Origin: Isoetes taiwanensis
Lineage: Eukaryota; Streptophyta; Lycopodiopsida; Isoetales; Isoetaceae
Length of the DNA stretch: 64,000 nt
Reading direction: 5' to 3'
Assembly (NCBI GenBank): GCA_021234155.1
Contig: JAJEKV010000039.1
Location: forward strand, 2,294,001-2,358,000
Position 1 is the stretch's first letter, and each line of letters opens with the position of its first letter. The notes under the pieces were generated by a model. That model worked only from the letters and a program-made list of their open reading frames with translations, ran no database searches and was not told the origin of the DNA. Positions 45,371 through 55,862 of the stretch are shown here, one piece after another. Made by a program: the position numbers and the translations under genes.

Positions 45371-45655
45371 CCTCAATCTTAATCTTGAGTCTTAAACTTG
45401 AGGAATATCTAGATCCCCCTCAATCTTAATCTTGAGTCTTAACTTGAGGTTTATCTAGGTCTCCCTCAATCTTAGGGTACTTTCTCATGGGACTAAAACT
45501 CAGGGGTTTTCTTGAGGTCAGGTGCAATCTAGGTTTAGGACCTCATTTCCAAGTATTCGTTATCCATTTCTCATTTCTGAGGTCTAAGTATTCACTATCC
45601 ATTTCTCAACTCTCAGGTCTAAGTATTCACTATCCATTTCTCGGCCCTCAGGTCT
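45371..45655. repeat. Two short tandem repeat arrays
   Basis: A unit of about 48 bp beginning CCCTCAATCTTAATCTTGAG repeats about 2.3 times at 45371-45475. A 39-bp unit around AGTATTCACTATCCATTTCTC repeats about 2.5 times at 45555-45655. Both lie upstream of the transporter start. A distant relative of the phrase TTCTCATGGGACTAAAA recurs near 49425. Confidence 0.75.
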
Positions 45656-45816
45656 TAGATCTGATTTGCCATTTTATGCCATTTTTGGATCTGTTTATGC
45701 AGGGAAAGGTTGAAGCAATGAGGTTAAGGGCAGATCCCCATCCTGAGTTTGCCATGTCAGCCAAATCCAGACTCAAATCGAGCAATCATTCCTATTAGCA
45801 ACCAACATTTTGAAAA

Positions 45817-46410
45817 TTGGAAACCTACAATGTGTACATGTTGTATGAGATTTGCTCAGGACGACTAACACTGACAGGACAACCTATCAGCAGTAGTATT
45901 GGGGTCCGACAGGGATGCCCGCTCTCTCCAATGTTGTTTGGTCTCTACATTAACCAATTGGAAGATGGGTTATTGAATACAAGGGTGACGAAGCTTAGCT
46001 TGTGCACCATATTATTAAGCAGCTCATATATGCTGATGATGTTAACCTTCTAACCCACCCCGCGAAAGACATGCAACAACATTTGCATGCCCTGGACACT
46101 TTTCTCGAGCCACGGGAATGCAGGTCAATGTAACCAAGACTAAGGTACTGGTTGTCTCACTTCGTGCATCTAAGGCTCCCCTCCTCCACAACGCTACCTC
46201 CGTGCACATTTGCCACTGAAAAAGCGTAGACTGATAGCTTCCATTTGCACAGGTTCACATCACTTGCGAATTCAGACAGGCAGATGGGCCCGGGAAGCAC
46301 GGGAGTATAGGCTGTGTCTGTGTTGCAATAGGGTGCTATTGAAGATGAAAGCCACATTCTACCCCGGGGGATTCACCTTTGATCAGCGTATAACCCATGA
46401 GAGTTCAACG
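45817..46410 (+). pseudogene. LINE fragment: RT palm joined to C-terminal part
   Basis: SGRLTLTGQPISSSIGVRQG continues with CPLSPMLFGLYINQLE. Then, after a shift, QLIYADDVNLLTHPAKDMQQ holds the catalytic DD. It jumps straight to the LINE end RLIASICTGSHHLRIQTGRW (about 46225), so the middle is deleted. Same family as the fragments at 16690-17143 and 25690-26830. Confidence 0.85.
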
Positions 46411-46589
46411 TAGGGGTGTTTTTTGGACCATTTGCGTACGTATACTTAGGGGTTAAGAGTGTTTTTAGGCACTGATTTGGAGCAATATCTATACACAAAG
46501 GGGTCAAATTGCCTTTTAAAATTGCGTATACAAGAAGGTTTTTTTGCTACCCTCCGAACGCAGATGCCATACCCCTTTTATGTATAAGT

Positions 46590-46980
46590 GCACCCCCCAG
46601 GCATTCTACAACATTGTCTGGCATTCAGTCACGTTCGCGCCAACTATGCTCAATTGATCCTGCCTAACCAGTAGCTGCATGCATTGCTGGATACAACGTC
46701 AGTGGGCTCGCTAGGATCTTACCTTCAGGACATCATGGATGCCCGCACTCAGTTATGTCCTCGAACGAGGCATAGAGACATATCATGATATACCATTGTC
46801 AGATATCATTGTACAGTTTCTTAGCATACCTATTACTGCCCAGGTTTTTCCCTGGAAAACCCTCTGGGGCGGGGTTTTTTTAATCCTAGCAGTAATATGC
46901 TTTGCTGTATTCCTTGTGTGAGTCCCATAGGCCAATTGGTCTCCGCGGACGATAAAAAACAATTCAATTCAATTCAGTTC
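46590..46980 (+). pseudogene. LINE 3' end
   Basis: YAQLILPNQ, a stop, then LHALLDTTSVGSLGSYLQDI, followed by a GC hairpin-like CCCTCTGGGGCGGGG and an (ATTCA)n tail at about 46960-46980. It is about 70% similar to 47690-48080. The stretch 46411-46589 has no coding sign. Confidence 0.7.
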
Positions 46981-47460
46981 ACTATTCAGAGGCAAAATAT
47001 GGAGGTAGCACCCATCTACAAGTACCTGGACATAAAGTTTCCCGCTACCACATACTGGATTACTTCTAGAAGTCTGGGACTCATTCATATTCCTGGCTAT
47101 CTAGAATAAATTGGAGCAGGTAGAGAAAGCCTTTCTGGAGTGGGCACTTGGGGTAAAATCCACAGTCCTCTATCAACTTCTTTTGCAGGAGACATGTTTC
47201 TTATCTTTACAGCGAGCAACAGTCGATCCCCACATTATCTACTTCCAGAAGGTAGTCGGTATGGGCAATGATCATCTCTCAACCTGGCTTATACAGTGGC
47301 CATGGGTCCGTAGTGCCTCAAAACATGTTGAAAGGAGAGACAAGCTCAGCGGTTCTTCCAATAGAATGTGCAAGAGCACAGGTGCATACAGTTTGAAGCT
47401 AAAGAGGATCACCATCACTTGCGGCTGTACTTTGATACTTTTGCGATACTAGTGCCCTAG
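46981..47460 (+). pseudogene. LINE fragment: post-palm region, second partial copy
   Basis: KYLDIKF (the usual YLG motif area), then KAFLEWALGVKSTVLYQLLL and QRATVDPHIIYFQKVVG correspond to KAFLTNSLGVKDTVPYPILL in the fragment at 26421-26825. Stops and deletions are present. Confidence 0.75.
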
Positions 47461-47559
47461 AACAGATTAAGACAATACACTATCAGCTTCAGGTCAATCC
47501 CATGCTTACACGAGGTTCACAATGGTACCTACATACACATCTTATCTTAAAAAAAAAAG

Positions 47560-48080
47560 CATAGATTGATAACTTCAATTCGCATAAGTGCATATTGCCT
47601 CCGAATTGAGACAGGCACATGGGCTTAAGAGGTGCACAAGAATAGCCTCTAGTTGCCCGCAAGGGGCCATTGAAGATGAATGTCACACGCGCAGCAATGT
47701 CCAGCATTCAATCACATCCGTCCCTGCTATGCTGAGTTGATTCTGCCTAACCAGCCGCTTCATGCGTTGCTGGACACGACTTCAGTGGGTTTGCTAGGAT
47801 CTTTTCTCCAAGATATCATGGATGCGCACACTTGTTTCTCCAAGATATCATGGATGCGCACACTTGGTTATGTCCTCAAACATGGCACTAAGATTAAAAT
47901 GTATCATATGTATCATTGTACAATCTCTCAGCATACTTATTACTGTCAAGTTTTTTCCCTCAAAATCCCCTCGAGGAGGGGATTTTTTAATCCCCGAAAT
48001 AATATGCTTACTATAATCTTTGTTTGGTTCCCATAGGCCAATTGATCTCCACGGACAATAAAAATCAATTTAATTTTCAA
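47560..48080 (+). pseudogene. LINE 3' end, second partial copy
   Basis: Ends the fragment from 46981: CYAELILPNQPLHALLDTTS, GLLGSFLQDIMDA, then CCCCTCGAGGAGGGG (palindromic) and an A-rich end near 48060. An internal 32-bp duplication disturbs it (47803-47866). Confidence 0.7.
47803..47866. repeat. Perfect 32-bp tandem duplication
   Basis: TTTCTCCAAGATATCATGG... at 47803-47834 is repeated exactly at 47835-47866. Confidence 0.95.
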
Positions 48081-50199
48081 AAGTGCGAGGTGTCTATGTC
48101 GTAGTTATGATAGCTTTGTACTTTTTAAGAATAGAATAGAATAGAATAGATTTTTTAAGGGGATGCTTTTAAAAGTCCCCACATATTTGTCTGTAGTTGT
48201 TTAAGCCCTTGTATGCTAAGAAGTTGTCAACATGCTTCTAATTTGGCAGCAATTAAAAAACCAGCCAATTTATGATGATCGTTGATACGAATACGAAGAA
48301 TCACAACATTATGGGAAAAATGATATGTTATTGGAAACGCCATCAGAGTAACAGAAGTTTAAAATTCTCATCAGCAAATCAACATAGTCCTACTTGTATC
48401 TGTGTTAAGAGAGGGCTTAAACATGAGGAAGAATGCTCGTAGCTTTGACATCCTTTTAAGATTGCCAAGGAACTTTTGTTGGCACAAGCAATGTAAAGCA
48501 TTGTTTATGAAAGAATGTTCCAATTATCTACGGTGAAGAAAACAAATTCAAAAGGAATATTTCAATTGTATATGGCGAAGAATGAAATAGATAGATAGAT
48601 AAAATAGAAAAAAGAGAATGTTTCAATTGTATATGGTGAAGAATAAAATAGATTAAAATAAAGCAATGTTACAATTGAAGAATGGACTGGCATGCACATA
48701 GGCAATGACGTGAAATGACACTCCAAGTGTGGGGTTTTTTTAGTTATTTATTATTCATTTATTTCTTAAATACAGGGACATTTTAAAAATATTAGGGCAC
48801 TTTTAGAAATCTTAGGTTTCTTTGTCAAAAAGATATGAGCAAGTGCAATGTTTCTAATATGTGGATGAATAGAAAGATAGAACATACCATTTGTCATGAC
48901 AACACAAGTCAAACAGAGTCCTTTCAAAGCTAGTACACGGCCATATTTATATATTTTATTCAAAAGATCTCAACATTAGCAGGGTCCCTGATTTTGAAGG
49001 AACAACTTTAGAAAGAATATACCTAATGGACCATGGAGTGTGACAAGTTTAACAAGGATGTAACATCGAGCATAAACACATGGGAACCACTTTGGTCAAA
49101 TTTTGCATTTCTTATACCTCTTTTAAATCACCACATAGGACTGTGACAAATAGTCCTAGTGAGAGCTCTTGTGGGCTTTCATAGAACACGCAACTTGGGA
49201 GGGGAGGTTTTCTCTCAAAAACTTAGAGTAGGGGTTTTTAAAACTTAGGGAGTGATGGTCTTCTTGTATCATTTTGGCCTCACTGGACAATAAAAGGCTA
49301 GGCTCCACCTCATGCATTTTAACTTAAACATGTAGTTGAATGCAATTTGTTAACATCTATAATGTGCAACGTTAGATCAAAATTAGACCTAGATATTCCT
49401 CAAGAATATGGGTGTTTTCTCATGGGACCAGAAACTTGAAGGTGGTGGCAAGGTCTACCTCAAGGCCCATCTCCATAGGATTTTTTTATGCCTCGGTGGC
49501 AAGGCAAGAAAAAGAAAAAGCATATCCATTACCTTGGTTCTGCTTCATCCCACAAGTCATTAACTTTAGAAAATTCAGATGGGTCTAGGAGACATCTGAA
49601 AATATGAAGCATGTCTAGCTTTGTCTTCTGTTTTACAGATCTTTGTCTTTTAACAACATCGAATTTATCTTCTAGTCTTCACTACAGGCAGTGTATAAAA
49701 AACCTTTTTTTGTTGGTTTTTTAGGAAAAAAGTCTTATCTTTTCTAAACTAATAGAACTATATTAATTTGAACCGAATTGACCCTTCCAAACTCCAACAA
49801 GGCCGCTGTCAAATTTGCAAACATCTCCTCATCCAGGGCAAAAAACAAAAAGGATAGAAGTGTGGAATTGAAAAAACGAATTTGTTGGAGTTTCTTGCTT
49901 GGTTACTACAATTTTGCCCCTTTCTTTTCCCATCCCAATTTGCTGTGCATGTAATGCACTATTTATAAAATGTTTGGGAGATGGTTGTTTAAAGGCATTT
50001 AATAGTGTTAGATATATATTAAATATAATATTGGCATCTCTATACATAAATAGCTTAGTAAGAAAATCCTATCAGTGTAAAATATAACCGAAAAAAATCT
50101 CAGGACCTCTGGCTTCAACCGACCCAAATCCTTATCCGCCATTTTTTGGATCTGCGTATATCCTAGACTATTTCATGTGGATCGAGACATTTTAACTTT
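48081..50199. other. AT-rich DNA without a recognised gene
   Basis: Contains a (GAATA)n run at about 48128-48150, ATAGATAGATAGATAAA near 48590, and two related phrases about 70 bp apart (GTTTCAATTGTATATGG, 48540-48640). No coding features. Confidence 0.45.
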
Positions 50200-50573
50200 A
50201 GGTGGATTGTTTGTTTCAATCCTACGACTTTGTTGCACACTGATGTACATCGTGTTTTACAGGTCCATAGGAGCTCCCGACTATCTTAACCTTTCCCACA
50301 ATCTTTCTCGAGGCACAGTGTCAAAAAGCCTTTGCGAAATCGACGAACAGCAGTAGAGGTCCTGTCATTGATTCCTGCTATCCTTAATTAAGGTGCACAG
50401 TGTGAAAATGTAATCAATGATGGAGTGTCGAGGTCTAAAGCCTGCATGTGCGAGGGCTCCTGCTTCTGTTTTTCCGTCCACATCATCGATTGTTCAAAAT
50501 TCCTCCTGCAGCGTCCTTTCTGTCTGCATGCATATTTATATAAGGGGTGACTTCGTGCACCTTGACTAGGCAT
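50200..50573 (-). pseudogene. LINE reverse transcriptase N-terminal palm fragment
   Basis: Minus-strand reading across two frames gives AGFRPRHSIIDYIFTLCTLI and then FAKAFDTVPRERLWERLR, the finger/palm motif with the first catalytic Asp, followed by GAPMDL. It is isolated from other LINE parts. Probably the same broad LINE type as the fragments at 45817-48080. Confidence 0.75.
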
Positions 50574-50901
50574 TCAGTGTAACAGTAAACCATCGATTGT
50601 AAAGTTTACAGTAGACTAGCAGATCCATTGTTTAGAGTGGTTGTAATCCATTAGGGAGCAAAAGTAAAAGGTGCATCTATCTACGTGGACTATGACCTAA
50701 CATCATCACAACAGGAGTTAGGCCACAAAGAGCTTGCTTAAGTGAGAGGTATAAGTGCTAGGGAACCACCTACTTTGAGGGGTTTCCGGCTGGAAACCGG
50801 CAGCGGCGCCGCCCGCGAGCGGCCAGCCGTAAATCACGGGTAGTCGAAAATTCCGTTGATTCTTTTTACTGTTTTTTGTCTTTTCTGCATCGGCTATGGC
50901 G

Positions 50902-50984
50902 GAGCTCCGCCGATGGCGCTCTCCACGATGGTCGAGGCGCTTGAGCTCTGCTGATGGCGCTCTCCATGCTGGTCGAGGCGCTTG
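50902..50984. repeat. 41-bp tandem repeat, two copies
   Basis: GAGCTCCGCCGATGGCGCTC at 50902 and GAGCTCTGCTGATGGCGCTC at 50943, each followed by GGTCGAGGCGCTT. Confidence 0.85.
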
Positions 50985-51403
50985 AGGTTTGGCTACCTGG
51001 CTGGCGATTTTTTGTTTGAAATGGGGCACTTCCGGAGCTGTGATGAATATTTTATTATCCGTCGAGTTCATTTCTCTGTATAGAGGTCTTGATGCGTTTT
51101 TATGCATTTCTTTGCTGCCTTTTCTTGAAATAGAGAAGAATCTGATGATTTTCTTTATATTTCTTAGGTTCTTTGAGTTCCAGTGGCAAACTCTGTTTCT
51201 AGGTTCCCACCACGAACCAAACAGTGAAAGAAGCTGGCTGTAGCGATGTTGAAGCTCTTGTTGTGTGGCTCAGAACTATTTTTAATGGCATGCAAGCCGT
51301 TGTTTGTGTGTTTAGGGTTACTTACAGCATCAACAATGAAAGCAAGCATATAACTGATTATTTATTGCTGGATTTTATCTGGGCAATGATCTGCAGAGCT
51401 GCG

Positions 51404-51471
51404 GAGCTTCCTGATCTGCACAATGCTGAACTTCTTGATTTGCACAATGCTGAGCTTCTTGATTTGCGGTG
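51404..51471. repeat. 24-bp tandem repeat, almost three copies
   Basis: Units starting GAGCTTCCTGATCTGCACAA (51404), GAACTTCTTGATTTGCACAA (51428) and GAGCTTCTTGATTTGC (51452). In one frame it would encode an ELLDLHNA-type repeat, but no gene surrounds it. Confidence 0.85.
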
Positions 51472-51797
51472 CCTTTAACCTGAGCCTTAGCTTGGGTCTT
51501 TGCTTCTGTTTTAGCTAATGCTTGGTCCTGCGCCTCTGTATGGATGCCGAGAAGTCATGCATGGTTTATATGGGTTTCAGAGAGAATGAGCTGTTACGCT
51601 CATAGTTGTATATGGGATTTGAAATAGAGAAATACTGTGCTTTTTACTTCAAATATTGTATCCTTTGATTGTTAAGCAAACTTGTGGCGGCGCTCTAAGC
51701 GGCGCCCCCAGAAACTACAGAGCAAAAAATTACCCATTTTAAACAATGCATCAAAAATCCAGGAATTTTCGACTACCCGTGGTTTACGAAATAATAA

Positions 51798-52061
51798 AGG
51801 TGTCGTTGCTCTGGTTTCGGGAAGGGTGAGAATTTTTCGTTCGCCTGCCTCAATGTTAGTCGATATTGTGCAAAACAAAACAGATTCTTCATTTGTAAGA
51901 ATGCCAAGGCTGGTGCTCAAGCTAGTGCTACCTCTCAGGGTGCTGCAACTACTACTGATGCTACTGATCCAGCCCCCAAGGGTGCCACTACCACTGTTGT
52001 TGCCTCTGCAACCTGCCATGGGACAATTGCCACTAATGTCACTAATGAGACATTCACATAG
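51798..52061 (+). CDS. Possible last exon of a secreted Cys- and Thr/Ala-rich protein
   Basis: The frame opens directly after two TAA stops and an AATAATAAAG, possibly a 3' splice site. It encodes a Cys-rich part (RCRCSGFGKGENFSFACLNV, then YCAKQNRFFICKN) followed by a Thr/Ala-rich tail (TTTDATDPAPKGATTTVVAS) ending NVTNETFT. Codon use looks real in this frame only. The Asn-x-Thr sites suggest a secreted protein. It may belong with the signal-peptide fragment type seen at 37310 and 52154. The family is unknown. Confidence 0.35.
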   Translation, partial: RCRCSGFGKGENFSFACLNVSRYCAKQNRFFICKNAKAGAQASATSQGAATTTDATDPAPKGATTTVVASATCHGTIATNVTNETFT

Positions 52062-52153
52062 GCTTCTTTTTTTGTAGTAGCGGGAGTCTGCAGCAGCTCG
52101 CTCCAACGCTGCTTCAAATTGTTTGTCCGCCACGCTGAAGGGTACATGCGAAA

Positions 52154-52311
52154 ATGGCTATTGCTGGAGCGGCCTGGCTGTTCCTGTTGTAGCTATTGCT
52201 AATTTCTATCCTCTTTACCAACGGTGCAACTGGAGAAAAAAAGGAACTTCACCCATGTGAATGCAAAAGGTATAAAGGCCATGGTTGCAGCTATGTGGTT
52301 GTAGCAGCTGC
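52154..52311 (+). pseudogene. First exon of a small secreted Cys-containing protein, cut by the LTR element
   Basis: ATG at 52154 opens MAIAGAAWLFLL, a TAG at 52190, then LLLISILFTNGATGEKKEL, HPCECKRYKGHGCSYVVVA. This is a signal peptide and a short mature part with Cys residues. The reading ends at 52311, where the retrotransposon's 5' LTR begins, so any rest of the gene would lie beyond the element outside this window. Confidence 0.55.
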
Positions 52312-53955
52312 TGTGACGGTCCAGGGGAATATACGCCATAAATACGTATATTCCTGGATCCGTCACCATACAAGTCTATCTTCATAGCCTTGTATACCAT
52401 AGATTGTGGCACTAGGGGGCATGGCTAAGTTATTCTCATAACTTAGCCAACCATAGGTTAAGCCATTATCCACGTGGCCTTAACCTATTGGGGCACCGCC
52501 ACACAGGACTCACCCGATTGGTGCCACGTGGCATCCTAGGTGGACCTAACTTATATAGGCATAAACCCTAACCCTAGACCTCTTTCCAGCCCTAGCACCC
52601 AGAGACTCACCTACTGCTTGAACCCCGCCAACATCGTTTCTTGTGGCATAGATAGGCGCAAAGAGCCCCAGCCAGGTAGAACTTCGTTCTTGGAGTAGGA
52701 GCGGCATCTCGTGAGTCCGGAGACCATGGAGGCACACCGGATCCGGAGGGAGAGCTTGGGAGCGGTATGTAGGATAGTAGTTGTGATAGCTCATCCGAAT
52801 TAGCATTCCAGATGTGCTAGTATCTTGTATCTAGAGTAGAGCCATCCTAGAACCCATATTCAACATCTTGAACCCTAATCAAGGAACCCTAACCATTAGT
52901 TAGTTGTATGATTAGGTTAAGATGTTCTTCTTATGATTATTCTCATGATGTGATGATTATGTGATGATGGTTGATCATGTTTGCTCCTCTTGTATTGGGA
53001 AGGGGGGTAGAGACCTAGAGCCATATGTAGTATGCTCCTAGAGTAGATCCCTTAGTTCCTATTAGTTGCGGCCTGTGCATAGGAGCCCACCGGGCTATTG
53101 AGGCTATGATATGACTCAGCCCATATAATGGGGCTAGAGGGAAAGTGGAGGGAGGATCCCTGCCGAGTGGGGGCTTCGGGGGATCCCATAGTGGGCTAGG
53201 CTTATGGTCGGTCACTTCGTGTGGGCCGAGCATGGGTCCGACACCTCCTGGGGCAATGGTGTTGCCCTGCCTCTCGAGAGCTGCAAGTGTTGGCTTGGCT
53301 CTCGTTTTGGGGGTTCACCGGTCAGTGCAATCGCGTGTGTCGCCACGATTCTCTAGCCCTAATGCACCTCTAGATCCCGGGAAGGAGAGATGCAACCCTT
53401 CCTCGCCTCATCCCGGACCGGGGAGATGCAACCTTGGAGTAGTCCCGATGGGTGATGCCATGGGATTGCGTGTCCCGAAGGCTAGAGTCCCGTCGAGCCC
53501 CGATCTAGCCCATTTGCAAAGTATGCACGTGAGGGGCGGATGGAGTGGTCAACCCTAGCCATTGTTCTATGCCGAGCCCTCGCCATTGCCATGACTCGGG
53601 TCGCTCTATCTTGAGGCCTAGCCCGGTCGGTCATCCTCCTTATGAGTCCGAGGGGTAGGAGCTCTCATGTTTTATGGTTCGTGATTATCATCTTTGCCTT
53701 GGTTTATGAGTGATGCACTACCCTTCGAGGTAGTATTTGTATATGTTGATGCTAGTTCTCGACGTGTTATCGCCTTCATTTGTTATAGGAGCCCATAGGG
53801 GAAGGGCGCGCAAGACACCTACGTGTTCCCTTCCCGCACTAAGAGTCACCTCAGAGTGCGGGGTAGACGAAGGGCCCATGCGGTTGTTGAGCCGGATGAG
53901 GGATTTCCTGCCGAGTGTACGGCCGGGCGCCGTACGTTTAGCAGGGAGCGTCACA
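52312..53955 (+). repeat. 5' LTR, 1644 bp
   Basis: Bounded by TGTGAC and GTCACA. The first 55 bp can fold into a hairpin (GTGACGG...CCGTCAC with AATATACG/CGTATATT). U3 ends near the TATATA at 52553. The sequence AAACCCTAACCC follows at 52563. The first 122 bp match the 3' LTR apart from a few changes, all inside the hairpin. Confidence 0.93.
52553..52558 (+). promoter_or_regulatory. LTR TATA box
   Basis: TTATATAGGC about 240 bp into the LTR, upstream of a telobox-like AAACCCTAACCC. It would start element transcripts near 52585. Confidence 0.5.
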
Positions 53956-53956
53956 A

Positions 53957-53968
53957 TGGTATCAGAGC
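53957..53968 (+). promoter_or_regulatory. Primer-binding site
   Basis: TGGTATCAGAGC, one base after the LTR, complementary to initiator tRNA-Met. From 53969 to 54528 lies an untranslated leader without ORFs. Confidence 0.95.
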
Positions 53969-54433
53969 GATGTTCTTGGTTGACCAAGAACTAGCACTGA
54001 CCATAACCATGAAGTAGTCTAACAGGCCTATAGGGGTGTGAAATAAACATTTCCACCATCGAACCGCGGAAATGGGGGAAAAATTTTTCTCCTAGGAAGT
54101 GGGTCAGGACTTAGGTTAAATGTTAGACGAAGGTTTGAGTGATTCAAACGCATCTTCTAGTAAATTTGGAGTGAAAATTATGCATCTGTATCAAATTTCA
54201 CCAAAAATGGGTCGAAGAATCATGCCAATCGGAGACCCAGGTGAAAAATGGCGCAAATTCATAAATTGCACTTCGAACCATTAGGAAAATTCGAAAATTT
54301 AAAGATAATATCAATTAATATAGGTTAATATATACATTAATAGTTAAATAATTATTAAATATCTTGTAATTAATAAGGGGGGCTAATAAATAGGGGTAAT
54401 TATGGTAGGAGAATATTCCCAGGGATCCTCCTT

Positions 54434-54442
54434 TTTAAATAT
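54434..54442 (+). promoter_or_regulatory. TATA-like box before the H3-like ORF
   Basis: TTTAAATAT lies 95 bp upstream of the MARTK start codon, and a C/T-rich stretch follows as in plant leaders. Suggestive only. Confidence 0.3.
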
Positions 54443-54528
54443 CTGACACCTCATTTTCTCTCTCCAACCCTTCACCTCCAACTCTCTCTTGCTCAGCCTT
54501 TCGTCACCCATTTTCTGAACCATAAGAT

Positions 54529-55631
54529 ATGGCTCGCACCAAAAACGCATTGCCCAGAAGCCGTGACAAATGCCTACACTTTCGATGGCGCACTTAGCAG
54601 CGGGACGCCATGTGAAGAAGATCCCGGAGCACCTCCGACCCAAGAAGGGGGAAGAGGAGCTTCCTCCCAGCAGCAGCAGCAGCGGCGATACTTATCACGA
54701 TGCCGAGGAGAGCCCCAACAGCAGCTCGTCATCGGGAGGCACACAGAGAACAGATGAGACTCGCCACTTCGGGCCCTCAGACACCGAGGTGGAGGAACAG
54801 GTTGAAGAACAGTGGAGGAGCAAAGACCACCACCGCATCAAGAAGCCGGCCCTTCCGCCCAAAAAGAGGGAAGGAAAAAGTCATGAGTGGCCGAGGAGGA
54901 GAGGGCCGCCGTAAAGAAGCTGAGCGGAAAGGGAGCCGAGGGAGCAAGAAAGGCGCATCGAAGAGAAGGAACGACGGCCTCACGGACCGGCTGCTATTGA
55001 AGAGCCCCGGTCAGAGGAGGAGCCACAAGAGGAGGGCGCGGAGGAAGAGGAGGAGGAGGGGCAGCAGGACCCCGACGCTGGGCCACCCTACCCCAGTGGC
55101 CGGAACCACCTAAGGTGGTGAAGAAGCAAAAGGTAGGGGAGGGCATTCAAGGGCCCAAATAGACCGCGAAGTTCAAACGGAAGATGGTGGTGATATTAAG
55201 GAGTACCTTCGCCGCTGGACGCAGGTACAATGAGTGGTATTGCCGCCAGAAGTGCGCCAAGCCGTGGGAGGGCGGCAGTCAAGAAGAACCAGCCCAAGCC
55301 ACCCCCACCGGGCCGAAAAACCCAAGAGGGAGTTCACCACGGGCCTAACAAAGACGCACGCCTCGGTGTTTAGGGAGATTCGCACTTCGCATGTGCACGG
55401 TCTCCCCGATAAGGAAGGCTCGGAAATGGCCTCCTTAGAGAGGTGTTGCAGCAGTTCCGGACCGATTATAGGGTTACCCCTCTAATGACCCGGGCCCTGC
55501 AAGAGGCTTCCGAAGCAGAGCTGGTTCAGCTCTTCGAGGAAGGGAACCTCTGCGCTATCCATGCTAAGAGAGTTACCCTTATGCCCAAGGATATTCACTT
55601 AGCACGGAGGATTCGCAGAGAGAGGCCTTAG
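54529..55631 (+). pseudogene. Histone H3-like protein with long tail inside the retrotransposon
   Basis: The ATG at 54529 opens MARTKNALPRSR, the canonical H3 beginning. The frame then shifts several times through a long tail of charged and Ser-rich sequence (VKKIPEHLRPKKGEEELPP, acidic EEEEEEGQQ near 55060). From about 55340 the H3 fold appears: HASVFREIRTS (alpha N), then in another frame [20 protein letters not shown] (alpha 1, loop 1), [19 protein letters not shown] (alpha 2) and [20 protein letters not shown] plus RRIRRERP (alpha 3). Dimer-interface Cys, His and Asp are kept. Loop 1 has H3 length. An H3 of this kind would enter nucleosomes. The tail of over 200 residues is unlike normal H3. 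The fold is the best preserved part. Frameshifts lie at about 54560, 54915-55240 and 55420. Confidence 0.85.
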
Positions 55632-55862
55632 GCCTCAAATTTTGTAAATTTTGTTAGAAAAGAGAAACTCCCATGTAATTGTGTTTCTTATTAATATAAA
55701 AGTCACTTTCCCTCTGTAAATTAGAAAAATGTTGTATGCTTGAAATATAGGAAATAGAACCCAATTGTGGTAGAATTCTTCATAGCATGTCTAGAAACAC
55801 CCTAGAAATCATGACTACAACAAAATTTTGGCAAAAAAATCATCAAAAATGCTAAAAATTGG

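Larger units (their letters stand above)
50829..51787. repeat. 959-bp segment bounded by 26-bp inverted repeats
   Basis: GTAAATCACGGGTAGTCGAA plus AATTCC at 50829-50854 is inverted at 51762-51787 with one mismatch. A GC-rich hairpin lies next to each arm (CGGCTGG...CCAGCCG just outside the left arm, GGCGGCGCT/AGCGGCGCC at about 51685 inside the right). No clear target duplication and no transposase. It may be a non-autonomous element or two oppositely oriented copies of a smaller repeat. Confidence 0.6.

Noticed and set aside
54529-55631. Calling the histone-like ORF a centromeric CenH3
   Set aside because: Loop 1 has canonical H3 length and the tail resembles no CenH3. Only H3-like can be supported.
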